DNA from: Aminobacter anthyllidis
GTDB taxonomy: Bacteria; Pseudomonadota; Alphaproteobacteria; Rhizobiales; Rhizobiaceae
Direction: 5' to 3'
NCBI RefSeq assembly: GCF_018555685.1
Contig: NZ_JAFLWW010000009.1
Coordinates: 158,270 to 222,269, forward strand
Length of the DNA: 64,000 bases
The position numbers were made by a program, and so were the translations under genes. Below are positions 17,340-26,411 of this stretch, piece after piece. The number at the start of each line of letters is the position of its first letter. Position 1 is the first letter of the stretch. The notes beneath the pieces are model-generated. The model worked only from the letters and a program-made list of their open reading frames with translations. It did no database searches and was not told where the DNA came from.

Positions 17340-17467
17340 AGCATTGGTCCATCACTGCGGATTATTGCGCAAGTCCCCTCACCCCATATTGCGAAGATCA
17401 TCAACACGGCGGTCCAAGGCCGCCCCCAGAAATCCGCCCGCGACCAGCGGATGGAAACGGTGCTGTC

Positions 17468-18649
17468 ATGCCTCTTACCATTTTCGCGCTCACCATCGCG
17501 GCCTACGCCATCGGAACAACGGAGTTCGTCATCGTCGGGCTGTTGCCGACGGTGGCCAAGGATCTTCAAATCACGCTGCCGCTCGCCGGCCTGATCGTCA
17601 GCGTCTACGCGCTGGGCGTCACCTTCGGCGCGCCGGTGCTGACAGCGCTCACCGGCCGGATCGAGCGTAAGCCGCTGCTGCTCGGGCTGATGGCGCTGTT
17701 CGTCGTTGGCAACGTGGCGGCAGCGCTGAGCCACAGCTACGAACTGCTGCTGGTCGCGCGCGTGTTGTCGGCCTTCGCGCACGGAGTGTTCTTCTCGGTC
17801 GGAGCGACGATCGCCGCCGATCTCGTGCCGGAAAACCGCCGTGCCTCGGCAATTGCCATGATGTTCATGGGCCTGACGGTGGCGATCGTCACCGGCGTGC
17901 CGCTCGGCACCTTCATCGGCCAGACCTTCGGCTGGCGCGCCACATTCTGGGGTGTGTCACTGCTCGGCGTCATCGCCTTCGCCGGCATCGCCGCCCTGCT
18001 GCCTTCGACCCTGAACAAGGCAGCACCTTCTAGCCTGCTCGACCAGGTCCGGGTGCTGGGCTCCGGCCGGTTGCTTCTGGTGTTCGCGATGACGGCGCTC
18101 GGCTATGGCGGCACCTTCGTCACCTTCACCTATCTTGCCTCGATCCTCGAACAGGTCACCGGTTTCCAGGCCTCGAGCGTCAGCCTGATCCTGGTGCTCT
18201 ACGGCCTGGCGATTGCCATCGGCAACATCGCCGGCGGCCGCATCGCCGACCGCAACCCGGTGAAGGCACTGACGGTACTGTTTGCGCTGCAGGCCGCCGT
18301 GCTGGTGCTGTTTTCGTTCACCGCCGTATCGCCTATGTGGACGCTGGTGACGCTTGCCGGGCTTGGCTTCCTGTCCTTTGCCAATGTTCCGGGCCTGCAG
18401 CTTTATGTCGTGCAGCTGGCCAGGGAGCATCGGCCGGGCGCAGTCGACGTCGCCTCGGCGCTGAACATCGCCTCCTTCAATCTCGGCATCGCACTGGGCG
18501 CGTGGATCGGCGGCATGGTTGTCGCCTCGCCGCTCGGCCTTGGCGCCACGCCATGGGTGGGTGCCGTACTGGTGGCAGGGGCGTTTGTCCTGACCGTATG
18601 GAGCGGCGCACGGGACCGGCGCCAGGAACCGCTGTGCCAGCCGGCTTAG
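17468..18649 (+). CDS. MFS transporter, DHA1 family (AraJ/YdhP-like efflux)
   Basis: A 393-residue, 12-helix major facilitator. The start, LTIFALTIAAYAIGTTEFVI, carries the family motif GTTEFVIVGLLP; then ALGVTFGAPVLTALTGRIERK (motif A region) and SVGATIAADLVPENRRASAI. Relatives export sugars, arabinose-like compounds or drugs; the substrate here is unknown. ATG 17468 follows 156 bp after the start of the divergent LysR gene, with the palindromic operator between them. It was trimmed from a longer open frame that runs antisense to the LysR gene. Confidence 0.92.
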   Translation: MPLTIFALTIAAYAIGTTEFVIVGLLPTVAKDLQITLPLAGLIVSVYALGVTFGAPVLTALTGRIERKPLLLGLMALFVVGNVAAALSHSYELLLVARVLSAFAHGVFFSVGATIAADLVPENRRASAIAMMFMGLTVAIVTGVPLGTFIGQTFGWRATFWGVSLLGVIAFAGIAALLPSTLNKAAPSSLLDQVRVLGSGRLLLVFAMTALGYGGTFVTFTYLASILEQVTGFQASSVSLILVLYGLAIAIGNIAGGRIADRNPVKALTVLFALQAAVLVLFSFTAVSPMWTLVTLAGLGFLSFANVPGLQLYVVQLAREHRPGAVDVASALNIASFNLGIALGAWIGGMVVASPLGLGATPWVGAVLVAGAFVLTVWSGARDRRQEPLCQPA

Positions 18650-18744
18650 AATGATTGACCGGCATTACTCCCGACCTACCTAAAGGGCGGAGCCATCCGC
18701 CCGAATTTCCTCCCCGCCCCCGATTTCCCCTCAAGGAGACCATC

Positions 18745-19578
18745 ATGAAATACGTTACCGTCAATGGCGCGACAATTCCTGCCCTGGGCTTCGGCACCTT
18801 CCGCATGCCAGGCGCAGAGGTTCTGAAAGTGGTGCCCGAGGCAATCAGGCAAGGCTTCCGCCACATCGACACCGCCCAGATCTACGGCAACGAGGCCGAA
18901 GTCGGCCAGGCCATCGCCAGCTCTGGCGTGGCCCGCACGGACATCTTCCTGACCACCAAGGTCTGGGTCGACAAATACCAGCGTGATGCCTTCGTGAAGT
19001 CGGTCGACGACAGCCTGAAGAAGCTTCGCACCGACCATGTCGACCTGCTGCTGCTGCATTGGCCGAACGACGCGGTATCGCTGGCCGAGCAGATCGGCGC
19101 GCTGAACGAGGTCAGGAATGCCGGCAAGGTGCGCCACATCGGCGTCAGCAACTTCAACACGACGCTGATGGCCGAGGCAGTGAAGCTGAGCGACGCGCCG
19201 CTGGTGACCAACCAGGTCGAGTATCACCCCTATCTCGACCAGACTGCGGTGCTCGAAGCGGCGCGCAAGGCCGGAATGTCTGTTACCGCCTACTATGCCA
19301 TGGCCGACGGCAAGGTGATTTCCGATCCCGTTCTGAAGCAGATCGGCACCAGCCACGGCAAGACGGCGGCACAGGTGGTGCTGCGCTGGCTGGTGCAGCA
19401 GGACGGTGTCGTGACCCTGACCAAGACGGCGACGCTGTCGCGCTTGCCCGAGAACTTCGACATCTTCGACTTCGAGCTTTCGACAGACGAGATGGCGGCG
19501 ATCCATGCCTTGGCTGCTCCGGGCGGACGCATCGTCAGCCCCGGCGGGCGGGCCCCAGTGTGGGACAAAGCCGCCTGA
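18745..19578 (+). CDS. Aldo/keto reductase
   Basis: A 277-residue NADPH-dependent oxidoreductase (AKR5-like; 2,5-diketo-gluconate reductase style). The catalytic tetrad is visible: Asp in RHIDTAQIYGNE, Tyr in the same motif, Lys in TTKVWVDKY and His in LLLLHWP. GVSNFN and NQVEYHPYLD complete the barrel. AAGGAG lies 8 nt before the ATG. It follows the MFS gene by 95 bp in the same direction, so co-transcription is possible. The physiological substrate is unknown. Confidence 0.94.
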   Translation: MKYVTVNGATIPALGFGTFRMPGAEVLKVVPEAIRQGFRHIDTAQIYGNEAEVGQAIASSGVARTDIFLTTKVWVDKYQRDAFVKSVDDSLKKLRTDHVDLLLLHWPNDAVSLAEQIGALNEVRNAGKVRHIGVSNFNTTLMAEAVKLSDAPLVTNQVEYHPYLDQTAVLEAARKAGMSVTAYYAMADGKVISDPVLKQIGTSHGKTAAQVVLRWLVQQDGVVTLTKTATLSRLPENFDIFDFELSTDEMAAIHALAAPGGRIVSPGGRAPVWDKAA

Positions 19579-19788
19579 ACCCCGCTTCCGGCGCGCCCTC
19601 ATTGACGGCGCGCCTGCTTCTTCCTATCTGAGGGCGGTCAAGGGCGGGGAGCCCCTGCCGCCCGCAGCCGAAAGGCACGGTGAAGCTTCCCTTCAAATAT
19701 TCGTTTCCCTGTCGATGCGACGGCCGAAGCGGCAATGCGGGCTCCCGACTTTCACCACGCCGTTCGCGCATCGCGAAGGAGCGAAACC

Positions 19789-20229
19789 ATGACCACAGGT
19801 CAAGACTACAAAACCAATGCCCGCAGGCTGCGCGACGCGCTCGCTAGCGAAGGCATCGCCATCAGCCACGCCAAGGCGCTTGAACTCGTCGCCCGCCAGG
19901 AAGGCGCGCGCGACTGGAACACGCTGGCCGCGCGTCCCAACGACACCAAGGTCGAAGAGGCCGCCGGTGGCGTACCCTTTGCCGTCGGAGAGACGGTGTC
20001 TGGTACCTTCAACGGCAACCCGGCCAAGGGACGCGTCATCGGCCTCGAGGAGACGATCAAGCCGGATCTCTGGCGCGTTACCGTCGCCTTCAACCCGCCG
20101 GTGGACGTGTCGACGTCGAAGCTGTTTTCGTCTGAACGCCGCCGCATCCAGATGGTGGTCGGCGCCGACGGCCGTTCGCGCCGGCTGACCGGCACCGAAA
20201 CAGGCGTGATGGCGCTCAACCGCGCCTGA
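19789..20229 (+). CDS. Glyoxalase-superfamily-related small protein
   Basis: A 146-residue protein. Residues about 8-45 (ARRLRDALASEGIAISHAKA, then ELVARQEGARDWNTLAA) match the N-terminal domain of proteins annotated as glyoxalase-related in rhizobia. The rest (GETVSGTFNGNPAKGRVIGL) looks like a small beta domain. The His/Glu metal set of a true glyoxalase is not evident, so no enzyme activity is claimed. GAAGGAGCG precedes the ATG, and a strong terminator follows. Confidence 0.7.
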   Translation: MTTGQDYKTNARRLRDALASEGIAISHAKALELVARQEGARDWNTLAARPNDTKVEEAAGGVPFAVGETVSGTFNGNPAKGRVIGLEETIKPDLWRVTVAFNPPVDVSTSKLFSSERRRIQMVVGADGRSRRLTGTETGVMALNRA

Positions 20230-20252
20230 CACGCGCGCACTTTCCGCATCAA

Positions 20253-20290
20253 GCGGCCGTGGATCGTCGAAGCGATCCGCGGCCGTTTTC
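20253..20290 (+). terminator. Intrinsic terminator after the glyoxalase-related gene
   Basis: A 13-bp stem (GCGGCCGTGGATCG with CGATCCGCGGCCG, one wobble pair, 6-nt loop) is followed by TTTTCGTTTT. It lies 24 bp after the stop codon. Confidence 0.85.
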
Positions 20291-20673
20291 GTTTTGGGCC
20301 GGGCCTCCACGCCCCTCACCTAGGCACCGCACCAACAACCATCTGGACGAATTTAAATGCATATGCAAATATCTAACTGAGGAGGACGGAGGAGGCGCCA
20401 GGGTAGCATCGAGACTTTCGCGCTCGCGCATCGGCAACGATGGCGTGCACGGAATACTTGCCCGGAACCCTCGTACGTAACCTAAACAAGGCATAGTTCG
20501 CCAAATTTGGTGGTAGCCAGGACGGCGCGCCACAGAATTCGCGATTGTGCCGGGGACGGATAGGATCCGCCACTAGCCATATGCCCATGCATACTTACAC
20601 GCTTGAAGCAGCGACATGCGACCGACAACTACGTCGCCTGTCATCGTCAAATCGATCAAAGGGAGGAAGAAAA
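20291..20673 (+). other. 383-bp intergenic region ahead of the ABC importer
   Basis: No gene is seen. The region holds an AT-rich patch (20351-20385) with the palindrome TGCATATGCA and two purine runs resembling ribosome sites (GAGGAGGACGGAGGAGG) not followed by a start codon. The end carries GGGAGGAAGAAAA, the ribosome site for the next gene. The lower GC and length suggest a regulated promoter, but no known operator was recognised. Confidence 0.45.
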
Positions 20674-21468
20674 TTGACATTCTCTAAACTAGCGGCCGGC
20701 ATGGCCATGGCATTTGCCCTCGCGCTGTCGGCACCGGCCAGCGCCCAGGAAAAGCTCGTCGTCGGCGCCTACCCGGCCAATCCGCCGTGGGAGTTCAAGA
20801 CCGAGAGCGGCAGCTTCGAAGGTTTCGAGATCGATGTCGCGACAGAAGTGGCCAAGCGCCTCGGCCGGCCTGTCGAATTCCAGGACATGGGTTTCCAGGC
20901 ACTGTTTGCCGCATCGAGTTCCGGCCGCATCGACTTCGCCGTGTCGTCGATCTCGGTCAACAACGAGCGCCTGCAGAACCAGTCGTTCACGCAGCCCTAT
21001 TATGATGGCGACGGCACGGTCATCGGGCGCGAGGCGTCGACGATCACGGGGCTCGACGGGCTCAAGGGCAAGGTCATCGGCGTCGTCGCCGGCACGACAG
21101 GCGAAGCCTGGGCCAAGGAAAACACCGAGAAGCTCGGCTTGGCCGAAGTGCGCAGCTACAACGCCCAGCAGGATCTGCTGCTCGACATCCAGGCCCAGCG
21201 CGTCGATGGCGGCGCAGGCGAGCTCGCCGGCTTCCAGTACGCCATGACCAAGACGCCGGGCTTCAAGGTGCTGGTCCGCATTCCGACCGGCGAGCGCTTC
21301 GCCATGATGGCGCGCAAGGACCATCCTGCCATCGTTGCCGCCAACGACGCCGTGTCGGCTATGAAAGCCGACGGAACGATGGCCACGATCCACAAGAAGT
21401 GGTTCGGCGTGGAACCGGACGCTGGCACCAGCACGACCACCGCGATGCCGCTGCCCAAGGCCGAGTGA
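20674..21468 (+). CDS. Amino-acid-type ABC transporter substrate-binding protein
   Basis: A 264-residue periplasmic protein of solute-binding family 3. The signal peptide is FSKLAAGMAMAFALALSAPA with cleavage at ASAQE. Then come EKLVVGAYPANPPWEFK, FEIDVATEVAKRLGR and DFAVSSISVNNERL. The start is a TTG: GGGAGG lies 7 nt upstream and no ATG fits the signal peptide. The family binds polar or basic amino acids; the ligand here is unknown. A permease follows 79 bp downstream. Confidence 0.9.
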   Translation: MTFSKLAAGMAMAFALALSAPASAQEKLVVGAYPANPPWEFKTESGSFEGFEIDVATEVAKRLGRPVEFQDMGFQALFAASSSGRIDFAVSSISVNNERLQNQSFTQPYYDGDGTVIGREASTITGLDGLKGKVIGVVAGTTGEAWAKENTEKLGLAEVRSYNAQQDLLLDIQAQRVDGGAGELAGFQYAMTKTPGFKVLVRIPTGERFAMMARKDHPAIVAANDAVSAMKADGTMATIHKKWFGVEPDAGTSTTTAMPLPKAE

Positions 21469-21547
21469 GCCGACGGCTCCACCCGCAAACCGCTGAAACG
21501 ACGCTGCGGCCGGCCAAGGCCGCGGCGTCCTGCTCCCGGACCCCGCC

Positions 21548-22225
21548 ATGGACCTGATCACCACCTTCTTCAACTGGGACATACTGGTCCGCAGTTTTCC
21601 TATGCTCATGCGCGGTGTCGGCAACACCATCCTTTTGGGCATAGCCAGCATCATCTTCGGCGGTGCGGCCGGGCTGCTCGTCTGCCTGATGCGGCTCTAC
21701 GGGCCGAAGCCGGTGCGCTTTTTCGCTATCGCCTATGTCGATTTCCTCAGGGCGATGCCGATCCTGGTGCTGCTGATCCTGATCTATTACGCGCTGCCCT
21801 TCGTTGGCATCCGCTTCTCGTCCTTCACGGCAGCCACCCTGGCGCTGTCGCTGGTGCTGTCGGCCTTCACCGCCGAGGTCTGCCGCGCCGGCATCGAAAA
21901 CGTGCCGAAGGGCCAGTTCGAGGCGGCATCGGCGCTGGGCATCGGCTTCTGGACGACGATGCGCACGGTGATCCTGCCACAGGCGTTGCGCGTCATCATC
22001 CCGCCGCTGACCAGCAACTGCGTCTCGATCTTCAAGGATACGGCGCTGGCCTCCGTCGTCGCCATGCCCGATTTGTTGAAGCAGGCGACCGACGCCCAGG
22101 CGCTGATGGCCAATCCGACGCCGCTGATCGGCGCCGCCGCCATGTATCTCATCTTCCTGCTGCCGTTGGTTCGACTGGTGAGCTACCTCGAAGAACGCGG
22201 CAAGCGCCAGATGACGGCGCGCTGA
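21548..22225 (+). CDS. Amino-acid ABC transporter permease (HisM/GlnP type)
   Basis: A 225-residue inner-membrane permease with about five helices (GVGNTILLGIASIIFGGAAG, FLRAMPILVLLILIYYALP) and the EAA-loop motif GIENVPKGQFEAASALGIG that docks the ATPase. It pairs with the upstream binding protein. No ATPase gene of this class lies in the cluster: the next gene is a PLP enzyme, and the ATPase further on is of the iron-siderophore type. The transporter must borrow an ATPase from elsewhere. Confidence 0.92.
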   Translation: MDLITTFFNWDILVRSFPMLMRGVGNTILLGIASIIFGGAAGLLVCLMRLYGPKPVRFFAIAYVDFLRAMPILVLLILIYYALPFVGIRFSSFTAATLALSLVLSAFTAEVCRAGIENVPKGQFEAASALGIGFWTTMRTVILPQALRVIIPPLTSNCVSIFKDTALASVVAMPDLLKQATDAQALMANPTPLIGAAAMYLIFLLPLVRLVSYLEERGKRQMTAR

Positions 22226-22251
22226 GCCCCTGCCATACGGAATTCTGAACG

Positions 22252-23382
22252 ATGAACACGCCAGACGGCTCCGCCTACTTCCTCTACCACTCGATCGGCA
22301 TGTATCCCGGCAAGGCCGAGGCCATGGCGGCAGGGCTCTCCGACTTCGCGGCGAGCTGGGGCGCCTTTGACGACGGCCAGTGGATGCGGGCACTCACCAA
22401 GCGCCAGCGTTTCATCGACCTCTGGAGCGACCTGATCGGCGCACCCAAGGGCACGCTGACCTCGGCCGAAAACGTCACCACCGCACTCTACAGCCTGATC
22501 GGCGCGCTGCCTGGCCACCATCTTGCCGGCCGCCGCGTGCTGGTGACCGCCGACTGTTTCCCGAGCCTGCACTTCCTGCTCGCAGGGCTTGCGCCACGCT
22601 TCGGCTTCACGCTCGACACGGTGCCGTTGCGCGATGGCCAAGCTTGGGTCCACGACGACGATGTCATCGCACAATGGGGCGAAGATGTCGGCCTGGCGCT
22701 GCTGACGCAGGTGACGTCGACCGCCTCGCATCGCTGCGACCTCGACCGGCTGGTCGCCCATGGCCGCGAGATGGGCAGCCTCGTCGGAGTCGACATCACC
22801 CAGGGCGTCGGGCTGATCCCCTTCAACGTCAACGCACCGGCAATCGACTTCACGGTGTCGACGAGCTTGAAATGGCTGTGCGGCACGCCTGGCGCCGGCA
22901 TCATTCACGTCGCCGAACCGTTGCTAAGCGAGTGCCGGCCCGAGCTGCGTGGCTGGTTCAGCCAGGACAACATCTTCTCCTGGGACCTCGACGCCTTCGC
23001 CTACGCCCCGGATGCCCGCCGCTTCGACCATGGCACGCCGTCAGCACTTGCCTGTATCGGTTCTGTGCCGGCGCTGGAATGGCATGCGGCGCAGGACAAG
23101 GCCGCACTGCTTGCCCACAACCGCAAACTCGGTGCCGCCATCATCGCCCAGGCGGACGCCATGGGCCTGACGCTTGCCAGCCCTCGCGACGAAACGCGGC
23201 GCGGCGGCAGCATCATGCTGCGCCTGCCCGCCGACATCGACACGGCGACGGTCGTCAATGGCCTGCGCGAGCGCGATGTCCATACCGACTGCCGTGGCCG
23301 TATCCTGCGCCTGTCGCCCGGCACGATCACCACCGAAGCGGGCATCGAGCGGCTGTTCCAAGAGCTGCGCGAGTTGCTGTGA
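22252..23382 (+). CDS. Class V aminotransferase-fold PLP enzyme (kynureninase-like)
   Basis: A 376-residue fold-type I PLP enzyme. The PLP lysine is K207 in STSLKWLCGTPGAG, preceded by the cofactor-binding Asp in GVDITQGVG. QVTSTASHRCDLDRL and the C-terminal DCRGRILRLSPG fit the kynureninase/class V group. It is 26 bp downstream of the ABC permease in the same direction, so the imported compound is probably its substrate or a product (inference). True kynureninase specificity is not shown. Confidence 0.8.
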   Translation: MNTPDGSAYFLYHSIGMYPGKAEAMAAGLSDFAASWGAFDDGQWMRALTKRQRFIDLWSDLIGAPKGTLTSAENVTTALYSLIGALPGHHLAGRRVLVTADCFPSLHFLLAGLAPRFGFTLDTVPLRDGQAWVHDDDVIAQWGEDVGLALLTQVTSTASHRCDLDRLVAHGREMGSLVGVDITQGVGLIPFNVNAPAIDFTVSTSLKWLCGTPGAGIIHVAEPLLSECRPELRGWFSQDNIFSWDLDAFAYAPDARRFDHGTPSALACIGSVPALEWHAAQDKAALLAHNRKLGAAIIAQADAMGLTLASPRDETRRGGSIMLRLPADIDTATVVNGLRERDVHTDCRGRILRLSPGTITTEAGIERLFQELRELL

Positions 23383-23442
23383 GCTGGCGAGACAATCGCC
23401 CAAACGATAAGGCCATGGGCCGTTGCCCCGATCCGCCGCCGT

Positions 23443-24258
23443 TTAAGCAGCCGGGGCTGCTCCGAAGCGCGGCGACGAATTGCGGATCGGGATGCACAGC
23501 GGGCGGTTGTGCACCGGATCCTCGATGACGCGGCAGCTGATGCCGAAGACGTCCTCGATCAGCGCTTCCCGCATCAGCTCGACCGGGGCGCCATCGGCAA
23601 CCATGCTGCCGTCCTTCATGAACACCAGCCGGTCGGCATAACGCGCCGCGAGGTTGAGGTCGTGCAGCACCAGCACCACGGTGCGGCCATGCTCGCGGTT
23701 GAGCCTGCCAACGAGGTCGAGGCAGTCGATCTGGTGGGCCATGTCGAGATGGTTGACCGGCTCGTCGAGGCAGATGATGTCGGTCTCCTGCGCCAGCACC
23801 ATGGCGATCCAGACGCGCTGCAGCTGGCCGCCCGACAGCGAGCCCAGCCGACGCTCAGCGAGATGCGAAACGCCGGTGCCGAACATCGCCGCCTGGATGG
23901 CGTCGGCGTCCGCAGCGCTCCATGGCTGTAGCATGGTCTGGTGCGGATAGCGGCCGAGCCTGACCAGCTCCTCGACGCTCATGTCGTCGGGCGCCGACGG
24001 GCTCTGCGCCAGAAGGCCGATGTGGCGCGCCAGCTCCTTCTCCTTCAGGCCGGAGATCGGCATGTCGCCGAGCCGGATTTCGCCCGATTTCGGCTGGTGC
24101 AGCCGGCGGATGGCGCGCAACAGCGTGGACTTGCCACAGCCATTGGGGCCGGCGAGCACGGTGACCTTGCCCTTGGCGATGTCGAGGTCGACGGCGCTGA
24201 TCGCCGTCGCCGCGCCATAGGCGATGGTCAGTGCCTTGACGCTGATGGCCTTATCCAT
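23443..24258 (-). CDS. Iron-siderophore ABC transporter ATP-binding protein
   Basis: A 271-residue FecE/FepC-type ATPase: Walker A GPNGCGKST (about residues 38-46), Q-loop IGLLAQSP, signature LSGGQLQRVW, Walker B IICLDEP and switch His in LVLHDLNLA. It overlaps the upstream permease gene by 8 nt, so it is translated as part of the three-gene minus-strand operon. It energises uptake by the two FecCD permeases with the divergent binding protein. Confidence 0.95.
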   Translation of the reverse strand: MDKAISVKALTIAYGAATAISAVDLDIAKGKVTVLAGPNGCGKSTLLRAIRRLHQPKSGEIRLGDMPISGLKEKELARHIGLLAQSPSAPDDMSVEELVRLGRYPHQTMLQPWSAADADAIQAAMFGTGVSHLAERRLGSLSGGQLQRVWIAMVLAQETDIICLDEPVNHLDMAHQIDCLDLVGRLNREHGRTVVLVLHDLNLAARYADRLVFMKDGSMVADGAPVELMREALIEDVFGISCRVIEDPVHNRPLCIPIRNSSPRFGAAPAA

Positions 24259-25303
24259 TGGTGCTCCCCCTGCGCAGCACGAGGTAGAGGAAATAGGGCG
24301 TACCGATCACCGCCGTCACAGTGCCGGCAGGCACTTCGGTCGGCGCGAACAGCACGCGCACGATGAGATCGGCGCCGATCAGCATGATGGCGCCCAACAG
24401 AAAGCTGGCGGCGATGCCGGCTAGCACCGGTCGGCCGACGATCAGTCGGGCGAGATGCGGTGCCATCAGGCCGATGAAGCCAACGCCGCCGGCGAAGGCG
24501 ACGGCAAGTGCCGTCAGCGCGGAGGCCAATGCGAACACCAGGATGCGGAACACCGGCAGGTTGAGGCCGAGGCCGCGCGCCGAGACCTCGTCGAGATCGG
24601 TCGGCGGCAAGCGCCGCGCCACCGCGACGACGCCGACCATGGCGATGGCGAGACCGATGGCGACGACCTGGACCTCGCCCCAGTTGATCTCGTTGACCGC
24701 ACCGGCCAGCCAGCGGCTGGCCTGGGTGGTCCGATAGATCGGCCCGACGATCATCAGGATCAGGGTCGCCGCCTTGGCGACCGCGCCGACGGCGATGCCG
24801 AACAGCAGAAGCCGCACCGCCGACGAAGCCTGCTGGCCGGAGAGCAGGAACACGGCGGCGATGGCGACGCTGGCGCCGATCATCGCCGCCACGGGCTGCC
24901 AGACGATCGAGGTGACGAGCGAATTGCTCTCGTCGGACAGCAGCGCCAGGAAGATGACGACGCCGAGGCCAGCACCGCCGATGACGCCAAGCACGCCGGG
25001 CGAGGCCAGCTCGTTGCGCGTGACCTTCTGCAGGAGGTAACCTGCAACCGCCATGGCACCACCGGCGAGAGCGGCGATGGCAACGCGCGGCGCGCGCAGC
25101 TGCAGCACCACGACACGCTCGCCGCGGGTGCCCTCGCCGATCAGGATCTCGACGATGCGGCCTGGGTCAATCCAGGTCGAGCCGAAGCCGATGCCGCATA
25201 GCGCAAGGGCGACAGTGATCAGCGCGATGATGGCGACCGCCATCCAGGCGCGGCGATTGATGCGGGCCAATGCCGGCGACAGGCCCCGAGCAGCGATACT
25301 CAT
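24251..25303 (-). CDS. Iron-siderophore ABC transporter permease (FecCD family, second)
   Basis: A 350-residue FecCD permease with about ten helices. It shows LRAPRVAIAALAGGAMAVAG, NELASPGVLGVIGGAGLGV, and near the end GGVGFIGLMAPHLARLIVG, the loop that contacts the ATPase. The start overlaps the stop of the preceding permease by 4 nt (ATGA), and its end overlaps the ATPase start by 8 nt. It forms the heterodimeric channel with its neighbour. Confidence 0.95.
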   Translation of the reverse strand: MSIAARGLSPALARINRRAWMAVAIIALITVALALCGIGFGSTWIDPGRIVEILIGEGTRGERVVVLQLRAPRVAIAALAGGAMAVAGYLLQKVTRNELASPGVLGVIGGAGLGVVIFLALLSDESNSLVTSIVWQPVAAMIGASVAIAAVFLLSGQQASSAVRLLLFGIAVGAVAKAATLILMIVGPIYRTTQASRWLAGAVNEINWGEVQVVAIGLAIAMVGVVAVARRLPPTDLDEVSARGLGLNLPVFRILVFALASALTALAVAFAGGVGFIGLMAPHLARLIVGRPVLAGIAASFLLGAIMLIGADLIVRVLFAPTEVPAGTVTAVIGTPYFLYLVLRRGSTNG

Positions 25304-26322
25304 GCTGCGCGCCTCCTGAGTAGGAGCAGAAGCAAACAGCCGCCAACGATCGCCGTGACCGCGCCGACCGGTGCCTCACGCGGAAAGATGACGAAGCGGG
25401 CGACGATGTCGGCCAGCGTGGTGTAGACGGCACCGACAAGGGCGGCGGCCACGATCTGCAATCGATGTTCGAGGCCGACAAGCGCGCGTGCCGCATGCGG
25501 CACGACGAGGCCGACGAACAGCACCGGCCCGGCCATCGCCACCGAAGCGCCGGAGAGCAGTGCCACCGCAACGAAGCTCAGCCCGCGCACGACGCCGAGC
25601 GGCACGCCGAGCCCGCGCGCCGTGGAGTCGTCGGTCTGCAGGATGTCGAGCGAACGGGCGAGGTAGAAAGCGATGCCGCCGCCGACCAGCACGAATGGCA
25701 GGCCGTTGAGCGCCAGGCTGAGCTTGCGGTCGGCGAAGGATCCGGCGAGCCAGAACAGCAGCTGGTCGAGCATCGTCTCGTTGACCGTCAGCACGACGTT
25801 GACGAAACTGTCGAACAGGCCGGCGAAGGTGACGCCGACAAGCACGATCCGGAGCGGCGAGATGCCGCCGGCGGCAGCAGCGAGGCCGAAGACAAGCAGG
25901 CTGGTGGCCAGCGCACCGGCCGCCGCCGCCAGCGACAGGCCGGGCAAGGAGGCGACACCGAACAGCCCGCTCGCCATGACCACCGCGAAGGCAGCGCCAG
26001 CGTTGAGGCCGAGCGTGTCGGGCGAGGCGATGCGGTTGCGCGAAAGAGTCTGGACCAGCACGCCGGCAATGCCGAGTGCTGCGCCGACAAGCGGCGCCAT
26101 CAACGCCCGCGGCAGCCTGAGGTCGCGGATGACGACATGTGCTTCACTGCCGTCGAAGGCCGTCACCGCGCGCCAGATCTCAGCGGGCGAATAGAGGCGA
26201 TAGCCGATCGCCAGGCTGAGATACATCAGGATCAGCAGCAGCACCGCCAGCCCGGAAAACAGCGCGTGCCGACCGATGCGCCGAGGCACTCGGATGCTCG
26301 TGTTCGACGAAGCGAGGGGCAC
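25300..26322 (-). CDS. Iron-siderophore ABC transporter permease (FecCD family, first)
   Basis: A 340-residue FecCD permease, first gene of the operon. Characteristic phrases are LRLPRALMAPLVGAALGIAG, NRIASPDTLGLNAGAAFAVV and GPVLFVGLVVPHAARALVG. A basic N terminus (RVPRRIGRH) precedes the first helix. It is divergent from the binding-protein gene across about 90 bp, which must hold both promoters. Neither Cys nor a lipobox is involved. Confidence 0.95.
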   Translation of the reverse strand: MPLASSNTSIRVPRRIGRHALFSGLAVLLLILMYLSLAIGYRLYSPAEIWRAVTAFDGSEAHVVIRDLRLPRALMAPLVGAALGIAGVLVQTLSRNRIASPDTLGLNAGAAFAVVMASGLFGVASLPGLSLAAAAGALATSLLVFGLAAAAGGISPLRIVLVGVTFAGLFDSFVNVVLTVNETMLDQLLFWLAGSFADRKLSLALNGLPFVLVGGGIAFYLARSLDILQTDDSTARGLGVPLGVVRGLSFVAVALLSGASVAMAGPVLFVGLVVPHAARALVGLEHRLQIVAAALVGAVYTTLADIVARFVIFPREAPVGAVTAIVGGCLLLLLLRRRAA

Positions 26323-26348
26323 GCGGCAGCCTTAATATGAGCTTGACA

Positions 26349-26366
26349 GTCAGGGTTTGTTCTGAC
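26349..26366. promoter_or_regulatory. Inverted repeat in the iron-transporter divergent promoter
   Basis: GTCAG-N8-CTGAC lies between the divergent permease and binding-protein genes, next to a possible -35 TTGACA at 26344-26349. It may be an operator for an iron regulator (RirA, Irr or Fur), but it does not clearly match their known boxes. Confidence 0.25.
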
Positions 26367-26411
26367 CCTTTGCCAAACCTTCTCGCCCCCGTCAAGTTTG
26401 GAGCCATGATC

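Noticed and set aside
26349..26366. Clear Fur, Irr or RirA box in the iron-transporter promoter
   Set aside because: Only a short GTCAG-N8-CTGAC repeat is present; it does not match the boxes I know, so no regulator is named.
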